Source of the DNA: Leuctra nigra
Lineage: Eukaryota > Arthropoda > Insecta > Plecoptera > Leuctridae
Assembly: GCA_934045905.1 (NCBI GenBank)
Contig: OW203762.1
Span: 46,959,411 to 47,023,410 of the forward strand
Reading direction: 5' to 3'
Length of the DNA: 64,000 nucleotides
Below the pieces are notes generated by a model that was not told the DNA's origin, searched no databases, and saw only the letters and a program-made list of their open reading frames with translations. The position numbers and the translations under genes were made by a program. How positions within the stretch are numbered: position 1 is the stretch's first letter; each line of letters opens with the position of its first letter. This document shows, piece by piece, positions 42,301 to 57,300 of the stretch.

Positions 42301-45300
42301 CGAATCCCTGATTCACACCTCACCACACACGTCTTGTCGGGTCATTACGGCGTGCGAGAGGGTCACGAGAAGAGAAGGGAAAGCCGGCTTTCAACGAGGC
42401 AGGCTGAGCGGACAGCCACTAGATTACTCATGAAATGGGTTTTCCTTATTTTATAAAAACGATCCCTCAAGGAAAGGTCAACGAATTTGAGCGCAAAAAT
42501 TAAATTAATTTGTTTGCACGCAATTTTATTTAAATTTAAATTAAATTTTTCTAAAAATTAATTGAATTCTCAGCTTTTGAGACCGCTATTTTCAGTCACT
42601 TGAAAGCTTAGAGATGTGAAATTAAAAGTTCTCGCTTTTAGCATTTTCAAATATTTAATTCTAAAAAATGGTTGGAACTATCAGTTATATTTCTAGCAAA
42701 TTTCTCGTCACTTAAAAGCTCACAAGATATATGTGACATCATCGTTTTTAGCATTTTAAAATATATAAATCTAAAACATAAATGGAACTTTCAGCTTTTG
42801 AGACTGCTATTCATCCAGTCATTTGAAAGCTCAGATATGTGAAATTCTAGTCTTTAACATTTAAAATATCAAAATCTAAAAAAACGATTAAAACTCTCAG
42901 CATTTAAGACTGCTGTTTTTCAGTCACTAAGCTCACAAGATATGCAAAATCATCTACATATAAAACATGAATGGAACTTTCAGCTTTTAAGACCTCAATT
43001 TCTAGTCACGTGAAAGCTCAGAAGATATGTGAAATCCTCGTTTCTAAATAAATTCATGAATGAATCTAAATGAATCTACATGATCTACATGAATGGAACT
43101 CTCAACTTTGCGACCATTGTTTGCAGTCACTTGAAAGCTGACACAGTGAAAGACACAACCTCACGTAACAAGCACAGCAAGATGTGTCAGACAATGAGGT
43201 GCTATTCTCACACGTCTTGAGAGTGTTGTACATCACACCAAGCCCAACCCAGTGTCAGTGCAGATAGCATCTTATCCCTCGGCCAGGAGCTAAACACACA
43301 ACATTCGGGCTGCCCACGCAACAGAGTGAGTAAATCACGCTGCTAGGAGATGTTCGCTGCCCCTTTGTTTCCACTCGCAGTCTTAAAATCAAATGTGTGC
43401 TGCACATCAGTTTTATCATATTCAAAAGCAAAATGTAAGCCAACATCTTCTGGTCAACTTTTTAATGCTTATAGAAAAGCGTATATAGATAATTGAGCGA
43501 GCGTAGCGAGCGTCACCACGGTACTCTTGAAACTTTCTCTGGGTGTGTGTGTGTGTTTTTTTTGCCATCAGTGCCCAGGGTACCATATCATATTCTATAT
43601 CATTTTTTGATCTCGTTTCTACGAAATTTATTTCGGCGCAATGTAATCATAATGGCAGTGAAATGAATTCGGTCGAATCCAGATCAAAAAAGATAAAGAA
43701 TACGTACCCTGGTCAACCAAGAGAACCATTCAACCAATCGACTGACATTTTTGCACACATGCCTACTAATGTAATCTAAGTGGTCTCGTGGTTTGAACAG
43801 GATCCTTTTTTGTTTGAAATTTAAACTGGAACCGTTTAACCGATCAACTTCAAATTTTGCATGACTAATCATCAGACTAATCTGTCGTAATTTCAAAAGT
43901 TACTTGTTTTGCGGACATTTTATGCGTGTTTGGAAATATTTGTGAATTCTTGAAGGAAATACCAGATATTTTATCCCTGCTTTGTTGACGATTTCATTTC
44001 GGCTCTTTCTAAGGTCTGTCGAGCAGAGACTTGCAAATGCATATTAATTCGCATGCAATACGAAAACTCGCTCATCAACGAGCTACACAGCGTTTTCCTA
44101 GTGAAAAGTCATTCAATTCTCACGTCTGCTTTGAGAAGATAGAATGTTTGGAATGAAGAAAAGGAGTGGAAGCTGATGATTCAAAGGAAAAGATTTAAAT
44201 TCTCGCGATCGAGGAATACCACTATGAATGACGCCGACGACGAGAACCGAACTCGGGTCTCTTGTTTCATGTTGTCGATGTCGATCGTGTGAGCGATGTA
44301 ATTACACAGCTCGCTGTCATCGGTCTCACGTGAGATAGAGTCGTCGCTGAGACGGTAGTCGTGGCTACCAGCACCGTGTACCTCGCACGGTATTTATGAG
44401 CCATCAGTTTACACAGCGATACCGGGGCTTCGGTTGGGAGACATTACTTCTTGCAACAACATTACTTCAAAGTGAACAGTAAAACAGCCACTAGGACAGA
44501 TTATACACAGAAAATCTTCTGGAGGCCAGCCTGACTGACAATAGGTCACGACCGCTTCCTTCCCACTTTTCTTACTTCTACTATTTCTTCGACATCTCAA
44601 AATCATCCTGGTTCATAAACGAGAGATAAAACACTTTTAAACATAGACATTTAAAACCCCGGTTTGAAGTAAAATACGTACTAGTAGATCGCTTTGACGA
44701 AGTTACCTCAAGACTTTGGAATCATGTATAGTTGTGACATTGTGCTAGCTCTGAGCTGTGGCTGTATTTCTATTTACTGGCTGGAGTAAGTCTTGTCTAT
44801 GATCAGTATTTATTTATGTTGTTGTGGCTCCACGCTGTGTTTCCAGCAATCTGATTGACATTTGTATCGAGAGATTCTCTGAGTCGAATGTTGAATTCAA
44901 CTCGGCGTTCATTTACTCTGCATTTAGAGCTAAACGCTGCGAACTCGGACGCATGTGCAGTGCGGTCAGAGACGTCGGAAACAAAGATACAGCAGGGAAA
45001 GAAAATCATACAATGTGCATTCCATGATATTTTTATAATTTATAGACAAATAAAATGACACACTGTGTCGTAGATCAAAAAGCATAGGAGTAAAGTCCTC
45101 ACACAATACTGCACAGAGAAAGATGAAGAAACATGATATATTTTTAATAGAATACACGTTTTGCCAAAAAGAGACACGAAAATCATTCGACTTTCATGAT
45201 TCTGCGACTAAACCTAGTTTACACAGTTTAATATTTCGTTCAACGAATGTGTAACCGTTTAGACGCAAAATTAAGGCAAATGTTGACTTTAATAGGTTTC

Positions 45301-48300
45301 GTTTAGAACTTACCCTATTTTTCCTTCAATGATTTTATTAAATGAACAGTGTAAACTAGGCTTTGTATAATAATTAGTCCACATGTAAGTCTTCATGTTT
45401 GAGAGTTTGACTCGTCGCTCGTAATCCCTCACGACCTAAACAATTTATGATTGTAGTAATGCTTGAGATTCATAATGATTGAATGAGTAACACGAGACTT
45501 CTCACCATTCACAGCGACCCGATGAGTAAGTAGTAAATAACCTTGCTGGAGTTAAATTGAAAACTGGCCGACCTAATTTGAATATTAAATCATATTTTAT
45601 ACATCCCTAGAGCGTTGGCAATCACAACACCCATAAAACCACTTTTAAAAATCGTGACCAATCATATTATATTCAATGAGAACCCGGCCGCCTCCACCAA
45701 ATGTAATAAAACATGATTGAACAGACTGGGCTTGCGCCAAATCCTCGAAACTCTGGTTCTAAAGTAGCGAAGATTCCCTTCTCCTAAGCCAATTACAATT
45801 CACCAGTCAATGATCTCAGACATAAGAATGATAATGACGCTAATCTTGCACACGAATCTCTTTGCTAATTATGATTAGCAATTATTGTCTCCATTAATTT
45901 CGCATGTTATGCATCATCATGCTGAATCACGGCTCGGTGGAAATCACAGCTGACATGCGTGCGCAACTTTGTCCCGGCAAGACAAGACAAGACATGTTAT
46001 TAACCACTTATCACCTCCACAATGACGCGGCTGGTTTCGAGATGCATTTCCAATATGCATTCAAAGCGACATTCTTCGGACTAAACATCGTTTAAAAATT
46101 ATCTTTGTGAGGCGTGTGGACCTGTTTTTACTCATTATTAGAAACAGTTTAGTCATCCACAGTCAGGAATATGGTTATTGTTACGGTAAAATTGCAACAA
46201 TCGCCGAAGCTTTCTGTTGATCGGACCACAAATGACGGTGAGAATTACAAAATGCAGGACTTCGAGATTGTAAAACTCGAAAAGAATCTACTTAATTGAG
46301 ATGCAGGGTATTTGACATGTTTGTGATCTCAACGATTAATAACTACGATAAAGACACGAAGTACAGAGGACTTAGGTCTCGCAGCTACTTTATCCTGAAG
46401 TGTCACACTGACTCATAATTAATAATAATCCATCACTATATTTTTGACCGACAACTACCAGGAATGCTCGGTTTATTTATATACCTGTCATTATCCAAGT
46501 ATTTCTGTTAATAGCTAGTAAATCAAGGTAAGCACGAGCTGCATAGCCAGGCCACGGTCTCGAACAGGGTACCAAGAGTGACAGTCCAATGAACCTTGAG
46601 AGTGCGGTCAAACCACACGATACTCCATTCAAGGAGGAAAAACAATAAAACAAAAATCCGGATTTAGGAGCCCAAAAAAATGTGAAATAAAATCTCCCAT
46701 GGAACATTACATGGTAATCGAGACCGGTTACGATGTCCTGGCGAAATCTTCAGTGGGGTGGACAGACGCGGCGCATGACTAATAGAGATTAATCTCATCT
46801 TGACACTTGTTCAGAAGATGTTTGAACGTTATTATTCACGGCCTCTGTGAGTCTGTCACTCCATCTCGACTCACATTCCGATAACAATGACATCTTGAAA
46901 TCTTCATCGCTCACTGCTTTGACTCGGGCAGTAATGGAGTCACAATGGTGACCCCCGGGTCGATCCGGCTGTGTTGGACGCTTTGACAGATGGCGTCTCT
47001 TCACATTCGAACCTCCTTCAGAAGCTGTCTCGCTCTCTGTCTGCAGTTTAATATAAATATAATACCACTTGACTGCATTGCGTCGTGGATCTTCTTGATC
47101 TTCAGATAAGAGCTAATGCATGCAGTAGTTTTGCCGACATAGATTGAGCACTTAATTCGAATTGCAAGAAAACTGACGTTGTTTTAAGTTCTTAATTTTG
47201 AAATTCACGAGAAATTATTTTAAATTTTTGAAATGTAATTTAGAGGATGGTGAGTGCGAATACGAAAATGTGACTGAAGCCTGAGCGATGGGGATTTAAG
47301 ATGTTGTAAATGACTTTCATTTGCATCAGGCTCGGCAGCAGTTTTATGTTTAGTTAATGTATAGGTATCATTCGTAGCCTAACTTTTCGAGAGATGGGCA
47401 TATATTATCAAAATTCTTCTGTATTAATATGGAAAGGATGCTTCGTATATAATCTTCAATAAAAAACAGAAATGATCAGTAAATCAACGACATAATCACG
47501 AAATTGCAAATGTTATAGTGCCAAGTGTTGCTGCCCACAACTGCAAGGAATATTTAAATAACATCCATAACTTCATTATTTTATTCTGTTTATATACAAA
47601 TTATATGCATGAAATATGTATATGGATTGTTTGATCTAAATGATCAAGTTGAAAGGTCGTGCCAGCATAAGGTCATTAACTTTCTAATCCTGAATCACCA
47701 ATCAGATATAATATCAAGCTAATGGAGAACATTAAGAAGTTGAACTGAAATTTGCATATTTGGTCTGCCTGCTAGGTAAATGTATAATTGCAATTAGAAT
47801 TTTTCCAGCAATGTCTAAATGAACTCACACACTCATAAACATATACAATTGCTACTCAACTACAGAAATCTCATTTCAGAAATCACTTTTTTCCACCTAC
47901 ATTCCTGTTTACGTGCCTTGATTGCACTGGTTAAGCTTTAATTAATTCAATACAGCAATAATTATCTTTTCAACAGCAAATAGCCATTAAGTAATTAATT
48001 ACGAGTTACGAACAGTCGCAACGCCCATAGACTTATTGTTGCAAAACGTTCAAGAAAACGAAAAATGAGATAAACACGTGTTAATCAAACGTTGATTAAT
48101 TCGTTTATTTCAATCTTGTAGTTTGTCATCATCAATTATCCCTTAACCTGAGAAATACATTAAGGTTTTATTCCCATGTTAGCAAGGTCCATGTGGAGAT
48201 GATTTGATTGGTTGTCGACGAGTTGAAAGGACCCGATATTCGCGTGATTTCGAATGTAAATGTAAATGTTTACAGCAACGCGTGATGTCAGCAACAGGTT

Positions 48301-51300
48301 AGTCCAGTGGCGGGCAAGTAGGAGACGCGCAAGCGCAGTGTGGGATTACTGGAACACCAAACACAAACACCAGGATTCACGGGAATTTACACACTTTGTA
48401 TTTCAACACAAAATCAGCATAAATGACTATAATTCATTAAACTAGAAACTCATTAAGAAGGATACTTTTAACGACAGTCTTGTGTGATCCAGTCGAGCAA
48501 GGCGAGCGGCATGCGAAAAGGCAACTTTTATTGCGGACAATAATAAAATAATTATTTAAGGAGTGAAAAGTATAAACCTTGTGAATGGTTTGAATCACAG
48601 TAGAATCAAAATGTATGTATTTATGAGACAGATTAATTTTATGATAGTTGTAAATAAACTATCTTTTCCTTTTCCGTTCGCCGCCGCGTCTCTGTGAATC
48701 TGCTTCTAAGTAGTTGGATCGTGACCAAGATGAGCACTGGTTGTGCGATATTCTACCAAGAATGTTGCATTCTCGCATTCATGTACAAGTGTTGGTGATC
48801 GAACCTCGAGGCTGTGTAACTGTTGCCTGTTGGTCGTCACCAAAAGTCCAAACATGGCTTGTGTATTGACAATGTGTTTTTTTATTTTGTTCCAGAGATG
48901 AGAAGCAAGTGGACTTCGCCGAGCAACTGGAGAGCGTCTCGTACGTGCTGTGCGGTGAAGATGCGATCACTGTGGAGAAGTTCTGCCAGATCTTCCAGGC
49001 CAAGGGGGTGAGTTACCCTCCCCCACATCATGAGTTACCCTTCCCCACCACTTCAACACGTCATGTGTTACCCTTCTCCACCCTCAAACACGTCATGAGT
49101 TACCCTTCCACCCTCAAACACATCATGAGTTACCCTTCCCCACCACTTCAACAAGTCATGAGTTACCCTTCTCCACCCTCAAACACATCATGTGTTACCC
49201 TTCTCCACCCTCAAACACGTCATGAGTTACCCTTCCCCACCACTTCAACACATCATGTGTTACCCTTCTCCACCCTCAAACACATCATGAGTTACCCTTC
49301 TCCACCCTCAAACACGTCATGAGTTACCCTTCCCCACCACTTCAACACATCATGTGTTACCCTTCTCCACCCTCAAACACATCATGAGTTACCCTTCTTC
49401 ACCCTCAGACACGTCATGAGTTACCCTTCTCCACCCCTCAAACACATCATGAGTTACCCTTCCCCACCACTTCAACACGTCATGTGTTACCCTCCCCCCA
49501 CCCATCAAACAAATCACGAACTATTCGCACAATCAAGATCAGCTCTGCACTCTAGTGGTGGAGATGTGGTACTAGAGGAAAGGGTTCAACATTCAATTCT
49601 CCATAAGGAACCTGTAGAGTTTGGATACCTCTACTTCATACACTATTAAACATAGAACCCTGAAAAAAGTAACGAGTATAGAAAAGATTATGCTTTATCG
49701 ATCTGTCACCTCAGAATATTTCTCCGAGGTTAAATTGCAGCGTAATAATCATGCAAACATGAAATGCAGCAGCCAATCAGAGTACAGGAAATGGTTCAAC
49801 AGACCAATCAGGCTACAGTATAAGCCGTATTAGCTTCATACGGAAAGTTATTTTATAATTATTTAGACACAATAAATGCATTTCTGAGGTGACAGATCGA
49901 ATAAGCATAATCTTTTCTATACTACTTACAATTTTTATGGTTCTATGTTTAATAGTGTATGATGTAGAGGTATCCAAACTCTACAGGTTCCTTATGGATA
50001 ATTGAATGTTGAACCCTTTCCTCTAGTACCACATCTCTACCACTAGAGTGCAGAACTGATCTTGGTTGTGCGAATTCGACATGTTCTACCCGCGCATTGA
50101 AATCTCCCGCGTATATCGCGGTTTATTTTCCAAGGATTATGCATGCTACCAAATTCTTAGCGTTCTCTGTAATCCTAACACTTTTATACTCATGCACATA
50201 ATTAATGCATCGTGTATTGTGTTTATATTTAATAATACAAAATATAGTAATATTTAATCAGTAAGAAATTATGACCAAGAGTAAAATATTAGATGATAAC
50301 TAATACTACAGTCAGGACCGGTTCCCCAGTCTTTAGTTCCCTAGTTAATCTTGTTTCAGGAGTTTTCTGACCACTTGATTGGTTGTTTCTGTACTATCTG
50401 CGTACTATTATTTAATACTCGTCAGCGAAATATTAAATAATTAATAACTGATATTAAAACGTAGCTTCGTGGTCATATTTCAGCAAAACATGTAATTCAG
50501 TCTTCACGTAATATATTATCTTTTATTTGACTGGATGAATCGTATCTTCTCATTCCAGTCATATTTTACAGAAACAAGAGTTGTTTTTCTATCTGCATTC
50601 TCTCTCGTTCTGTCGATGTTTGCATTGTTCACATTGCTGATAAATAACAGACCTCATTAGGCGTAGAACTCGTGGTGATTTACAGACCTCGTAAACGATT
50701 GTAAAATTAAACGTTTTACGGAATATGTTGAGTAATAAATAAATAATTCGATGATGAACTCCGCAAGAGAATAAAATAATATTCACTCACAATCCATAAA
50801 ACACGGTTGTAAACTATAATTGTAAATTGTACAGTCGTATACGAAAAACATTTTTTTTTATTGTGTATGATAATTTCATATCGGTGGATATAGCTGATGA
50901 GCTGTTCTTCGAGCGGATGTCTGAACCAATAAGATCTCGATGTAATTACTGCGCTTGCCCGAGGTACGACATGATAGCAAGTGTCGGATCTGACATAGCG
51001 GGCTCAATTACTCAACAGTAATGACTCAAATGTCTCAACCAAGAGTTGATTGCAAACTCAGACTTTTTCCTCGACTTTGCTCTCTTTTGTCGCGATCGCT
51101 TCGCCGACTTTTAAAACTTATTCTCTTCGTGACTCGAGATTGAGAGCTGAAAACTGCATTTCTGGAATCAAACTCACTCGATCTTAAATGGCAAAACGAG
51201 CCGATAATAAATTGCTGCGCGGGAAAAAATAATTTCTCATTACCGAGGACGTGTAGAATTTGTAATGAGAGCAATTACCGGATTCTCATATTATTGGTAT

Positions 51301-54300
51301 TCCATGTAAGGCGCTGAATTACTCTTTCATACAGGTACGATATAACTTACTGAGAACTCCGAACTCATTTCTCAAACGAAAAATACTTTCTTAATTGGAA
51401 TTGTAAAATTGCATCGATCAAATTGAATGATTTGATGTCCAACTGTTATAGCTCATGAGATGAAATAGGATAGAAACAGTGACACATTGATAAGTATTGT
51501 AACAGAAACAACCATGATGGGAACAAGCATAATTTCGTATTTTATAGTGGTGGCCCTTCGATTCAAGAATTGTGCGTATTGACATTTCTTTAAATGTTTG
51601 GAAAATATCAAACATATGTCTACCCGATAGCTAGTGTCGGAATGTCAGCCATACAATAATTCAAACAGTGGGTTTGGGATACTCGGGGTAAACAATTCTA
51701 TAACATTGAATGCCTATAGTAAATGAGGTGCAGGTTACGGAGTGGAGTTCATGTCAAGTATAACCGAGGTCCTATTTCTGTATACGTTGCTCTACGCAAT
51801 ATCTGTTGGTGTGTCTGAGTATTATTGTTGTGGGGTTGAATGTTTGACACATTGACCTTCACTTGCTGCTAATCAAGTCCGAGAGCTCTGCAGCTGGTCA
51901 CTAAACATTTCTTGTCCAGATTGTCGACAAACTCTTCCGATTGGTGGACCAGGACTCTGACGGCATCGCCACACCTGACCAGATCATGGAGTTCCTGGCA
52001 AACCTCAGCAATCAGAGGCAAGTACTCCACATCTTTTACATTTACAAGAGAAATGTATAGTTGAGTCGTCGCGGCATTTGTTTTCTCTTTTGTTAGTGAC
52101 GTTCACCCATAGAGAGATGCACAGCATTTCAAAGTCTCCTCTTTTTGCTGCTGTAGCTGACTACTAATTATTGTTACTATATATCATTATTCGCTCCGAT
52201 CTCGCTGCAGGATCTATTAATTTCCCGTCAAGAGAAATTAGACGCCATAAAAATAATAATAACAACCATTGGATTTTATTCCTCACATGTATTAGAAGGA
52301 CTAATAAACATTTAAGTAGAGGAGAAATGCCTCCAGATCGAACGTCTTAAATTAAATTGCTACTTTGAAACAAATTGCAGCCCATTGAAAACCAATCTTG
52401 CCATAATTCATGGTGTGGACTCTTCATTATTATTGCGTAGGTTAAGAGAAAATATGAAAAATAATGAATTGTTATTTTATTGAATTATAATGGCTCTTCG
52501 TTGTTGCTATTGAGTTAACAATGGAACTATTCACGCACGGTTAGCTCTGTCACGTGACATATTGCCCTACCGTCTAATGAACTTGCAGAAATTTGTAAAG
52601 TATTAAGATGACATCTGAATTAATCAATCATGTTTCTGGTGAATGAATAATTGTCAGTTGATTCAACGTGAATGATAAACTTCTCTCGGGTTTCTTCAAT
52701 GTTGCACGACCGGTTTCCTCCACGCCAGTAATTCACTCCCCGCATAATAATTATTATTATCCCAATGTTTTTCACATTCAACTTACGAGCTAGTTTGATA
52801 TAGAAATAGTATTCTAGGATTGTGACTGCTCTGTAATGTGTCTATGTCGAATTAATTTTAAGACCGGTCTCGTTGCGATGTAAAACTTACTGCAATGTAG
52901 GTGTTGAAACCTGTACTCTGCCAGCGTTGGTTTCCATGCAATTACCAGCAAATGTCCGGTCGCGATATTCAATCATGTTCTTTATGACAACGTCATTGCT
53001 TGAAGATCAGCAGATTCACTGCCACATAGATAGCAGAAACACTCTGTACAGCACGGGAGATAGTAGGGAAGAACAAGCCAACGACATTTGTATAATTCTT
53101 GAATTGAATCACATACAAGAAAGGGTACAAGTCCAAAAATAATGAAATTGACTTGAAAAAAAATCGGTTCTTAAGAGTCTACGATACTTGATGAAATCCA
53201 TGTTTTATGAAGCACAAAAAGGCGGCCCCTACTTTTTTCCAAACGGCTTTACCGATTGTCTTCAAAATTTCACAGATTATAGATAAATAATAAATCTGTG
53301 CCTCTAGTGCGCCAAAAGTGTTGTTTTTTGTTTAGTATTTTCAGGGCAGAGGTGCCAAAAGGACCCATATATTGCCCATATTGGCACCTCCTCAACACGC
53401 GTAAAAACATTTTTTTAAATTTTTTTGGAGCACTAGAGGCACAGATTTACTCTTTATCTCTATGCTGTAGAATTTTGAAAACAAAAGGTCAAGCAATAAA
53501 GAAAAAAGTAGGGGCCGCCTTTTTATGGTTTTGTGAGTTTTATCCAATGTCATCAGGCTCTCTAGTTCGAATTATTCTCAGTTACTAATGCAGATGGTAT
53601 GCAAACCCGCAACACACGAACGAATTTAACAAACATCACGTAGTACTAAATATAAACAAATGTCGAAGTCGACAAAATGAGACGTGACTGACGTACTAAT
53701 AGCTCCCAGATGTTTTTACTGTTCACTGACTTCGATCTCGATTGCCAATGCTGCTTAGATGCACATTTATTTTTAATTATTAATACATTATAATTAGGGA
53801 ATTAATTGATTATTTAATTAGTATTGTAATGATTTAGAGTAATATATTTTTTTATGAACACACTCAAAACCTTGTTTATTTATTCATTGTTTTGTTGTAA
53901 AGCAAGTAAAAGGCATTTCATGCCCATAGATGCGGCATTTTGCACGCCGTCGAGACGCCGAGCAGATAGGTATACCATTGAGTCTTACGGGAGCGAACAC
54001 ACGGGACGAGCAAAAGACGCGCGTGTAAAACTCCCCAGGGCGAAAAACCGCGCGACAGAGCGGGAAAAAACGCCCCGTGTGATTGCAGCCTTACGCTGCA
54101 AAATCAAAATGATTTTACATCATTAGACGAGGGTCACCTTATTGACCAGGGATCGACAGGTGATTCATAAAAAGTACTACGCAAAACTAAATATTTTTAT
54201 TAAGGTTCGGCACGAGTTGAAATCGACGATTTGATGCAGCCAAAGAAATTAATTTAGTTTCAACTCAAGAGAACAGAGTCATCGGAATTCTATTTCTCTC

Positions 54301-57300
54301 GAGTAGCAAGAACGAACCCAATTTAGACAAATTGCGTAATGTGTTTATTCAGATTTGGATTTTATTTTACAACACTGCGTAAGAGTCAGTGAGATTCAGT
54401 GTTCCAGGAGTGGTCAGGTCGTCTAGCAGAATATCTAAATTCAGTCAGTATGTTTACTCTGGTAAAGTGACTATTGTTTTCTGAATATTGGTATTATAAA
54501 GGATGGGCGGTAATAAGGGGAAACGTAAAGGTAAGAAGAAGAGGCATGTCCATGGCAACCTCATTGTTGGATGGTAAAAATGTCATCACGCGATAGGAAT
54601 ACCCTTTTCCCGCCAAAATGTCCACTGAATACAATTTCACATTCGTATGTATAAAAACTTGCATTTTTGAGTGCAAAAAGTTTGTTTTAGCCAACAAAGA
54701 TGTTGTTATTTTGAAATCTAATTTTTTATAAATTCAGAGAAAAACTTCGAATTGCAAAAGCCATCAATTATTAAAAGTGCTTATTAGTAGGTAATTATAT
54801 CGACAGCTTATAAAAATTATGTTCGCGTTTACACAGTAAATTAGTGAACACTTACTTCTGGATAAAAGCTGTATGTACGTAAAGCCCAGCCTCCTTTCTT
54901 ATCCAGTTTTTAACATAACAATGCTTTCGAATCCGAAAATAGTTTCCCTATCGATCGTTCAAACAATTATTTTAGAAAATATTTTGATGAAGAAATTAAT
55001 GTACTATTAAACACAGCTATATTGTATATTTTTTGTGATATATTGTTATATGAATACCTACCACGTATACCGTATAACTGTATTTTGTAATAAACAGTAT
55101 CATAATTTATTCAAAATCTAATTGTCTGTCAGTTATTCTCAAGAAACGTTGTTTTGGTTGATATTAGAAATTACGGCTAAAAAAAACTGCTGCTTCAGTT
55201 TTAGTTTCAGTATTATTTTTCTTTACAAAAGGTAATACAGTATACAAAAGTACATGTAAATATACAACAATCAGCAACAATCAAACAATATTGCGAGCAC
55301 TTGCGAGCAATAAATTACACTGTTTTCATAATGTTGGTCAACTTACCTATCTTTGATTGGAACGAAAAGTCTCTCACGTAAGGCAACACAATTATACTTT
55401 AAAATTCGCAATTATACATTAATGACTAGGCAATTATAAAGATAATTTGATATCAATAAATTTGATAATTTAAGATCGCAAATAATAAAAACTATATATT
55501 TGTAAGCAGCATTGAAATAAAAATCACCTAGCACATAAATAGTCGAATTAAAATATGTATTACACTCCATGAACTTATCAATATTGCATTATTTTTCTGG
55601 ACCATATTCTCGGAAGTTTAAAAGGCAACAGTCATTCAAGACTCACAAGTGGTGTTGTTTACAGAACTGGAGGCGCTTTATGAGATGTTTTGATTTCATG
55701 TCGAGCTCGACCAAGCTCGACTGTTTGTTTGTATACGTGACATGAGAATATTACTATTTTATATATGTTATACAGAGCAAAAGCCATTATCGTCGTTTCT
55801 AAATTTTCTGCGAGTCCTGTCGACTCTTAAAGCAAGAAAGGGCATCAGTTCCAGTAGAAACACTCTCTAAAATCAGCTCTTAATTTACGAAATTTTGCAG
55901 TCCAGGAAAGTTTATCACTGTTTACTCTGAATCATAACAAATGGACTGACGCCCTTTCTTTAATATGTGATTCAATTGTAGGATAAACAGAAATTAAAAT
56001 AATACCCCAAAAGAACCTCCACACTCTTTATAAGCGAGGAAAAACAGAGCTCTATCTCGTCAAATAAAGAAGTTTGCTTCCACTTTGGTATAACAGGCTG
56101 AATTTTTTAACACGTGTCAGGAACTGTTCAAAGGTCATTCTATCCCAAAATTACCCAAAATATTCTTGTCGGAACAACCCCCAAAAAGTTATGGAACCAC
56201 CCCAAAAATGCAAATCTCCTAATGTTACTATTTGATTAGCATTAGTCCTTAATATATCTATAAAGCATTTTAAAATTTAAAAAAAATTCAGGTAGGTGTA
56301 TACATATGTGGTCTACACTATAAAGTTGTAAAATTTGCATTTTTGTCTTAATAAATAGTCATTACTTGCAAAAAATGGAACCCCAAACGCTTAAATTGAC
56401 ACATTGTCCACGCGTCGATTGTTACTGTGACCATAATTATCAACGGAAAAAGCTCCAACTAGTTTCATTCGATAGATGTATTCATTGGCTACAAGGAAAA
56501 AAATACAAACCCACCAAAACGTAAACTTCGTCGCATTGATTTTGCAAAAAACGCCGAGCGAAATCTTTGCTGCCAAAAGTGAAAACTTGACATAATGCCA
56601 TAATTTTGCAGAATATGATAGAATAGATCTCAAATATAAGTAGAATTAACTTATATTCGCCATAAAGGGTGGTATAAAATAATTGTTGATTAAGTACCTA
56701 CCCCTAAAGGTGCATTTTGTACTTTTAAGGCCAAAAAATTGTGATTTGCCTCCGGCTTTGTCTGCCATTTTCAAGTTTGTGACCGTCTCTTTGAAGATAG
56801 ACTATATGTTAAAGCGACAAAGTTGTAGAGAATTTAATGCTCTTTAAGAATCATGGGCCATTTTTTAAAATAATATCTTATCTCCTAGAAGTTATGAGAG
56901 GTTATGTTTGTGTGAAACTTTCATATTTATCTGAATTTCTATACATCAGCGAAATTCTGAAATTGAAATCCACTCATAACATCTAGGAAATAGCATAAGT
57001 TAAAAATCGTGGTTGATGCTTTCTAAATAGAATTAAATTCTCCACAACTTTGTCGTTTCAACTTAAAGTCTATCTTCAACGAGACGGTCACAAACTTGAA
57101 AATACGATTTTATTGGCTGATCCTTCCCCTTAATACAATTCTCAACGAAACTACAAATTTGTATATAAAACTCATACATTGTATCCAAAATAATGTCCCC
57201 AAGGTTAAAATAGGGCATATCAAATTAAAGCATCCCCCAAAGGTTTAAATACAAAAAAATTTAGATGGTTTAAAAGCTTGACTTCAATAAAGCTGCTACC

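Larger units (their letters stand above)
36890..48895 (+). other. Nox5 intron 2 (12.0 kb)
   Basis: Donor GTAAGT, acceptor TTTTGTTCCAG. Identified contents: an AGA microsatellite (41503-41523), a tRNA-like fragment (about 41820-41875), the decayed ~110-bp array (42571-43150), a (GT)n plus T run at 43542-43562, a dispersed repeat copy (44067-44100) and a MITE (45212-45361). In the rest I see only open frames up to 137 codons (38297-38710) that lack an ATG start, homology or codon bias. No nested gene is supported. Confidence 0.75.
49008..51919 (+). other. Nox5 intron 3 (2.9 kb)
   Basis: Donor GTGAGT, acceptor TTCTTGTCCAG. Holds the 32-33-bp minisatellite (49010-49512), the foldback element (49522-50077) and a decayed 55-bp satellite unit (50081-50130). 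From 50131 to 51919 I see only AT-rich sequence with short open frames. Confidence 0.8.

Noticed and set aside
56391..56633. 80-codon frame with a matching 80-codon frame at 60996-61238 as a duplicated gene
   Set aside because: Both are the same stretch of the inverted arms. There is no recognisable domain, and conservation is explained by the repeat itself.
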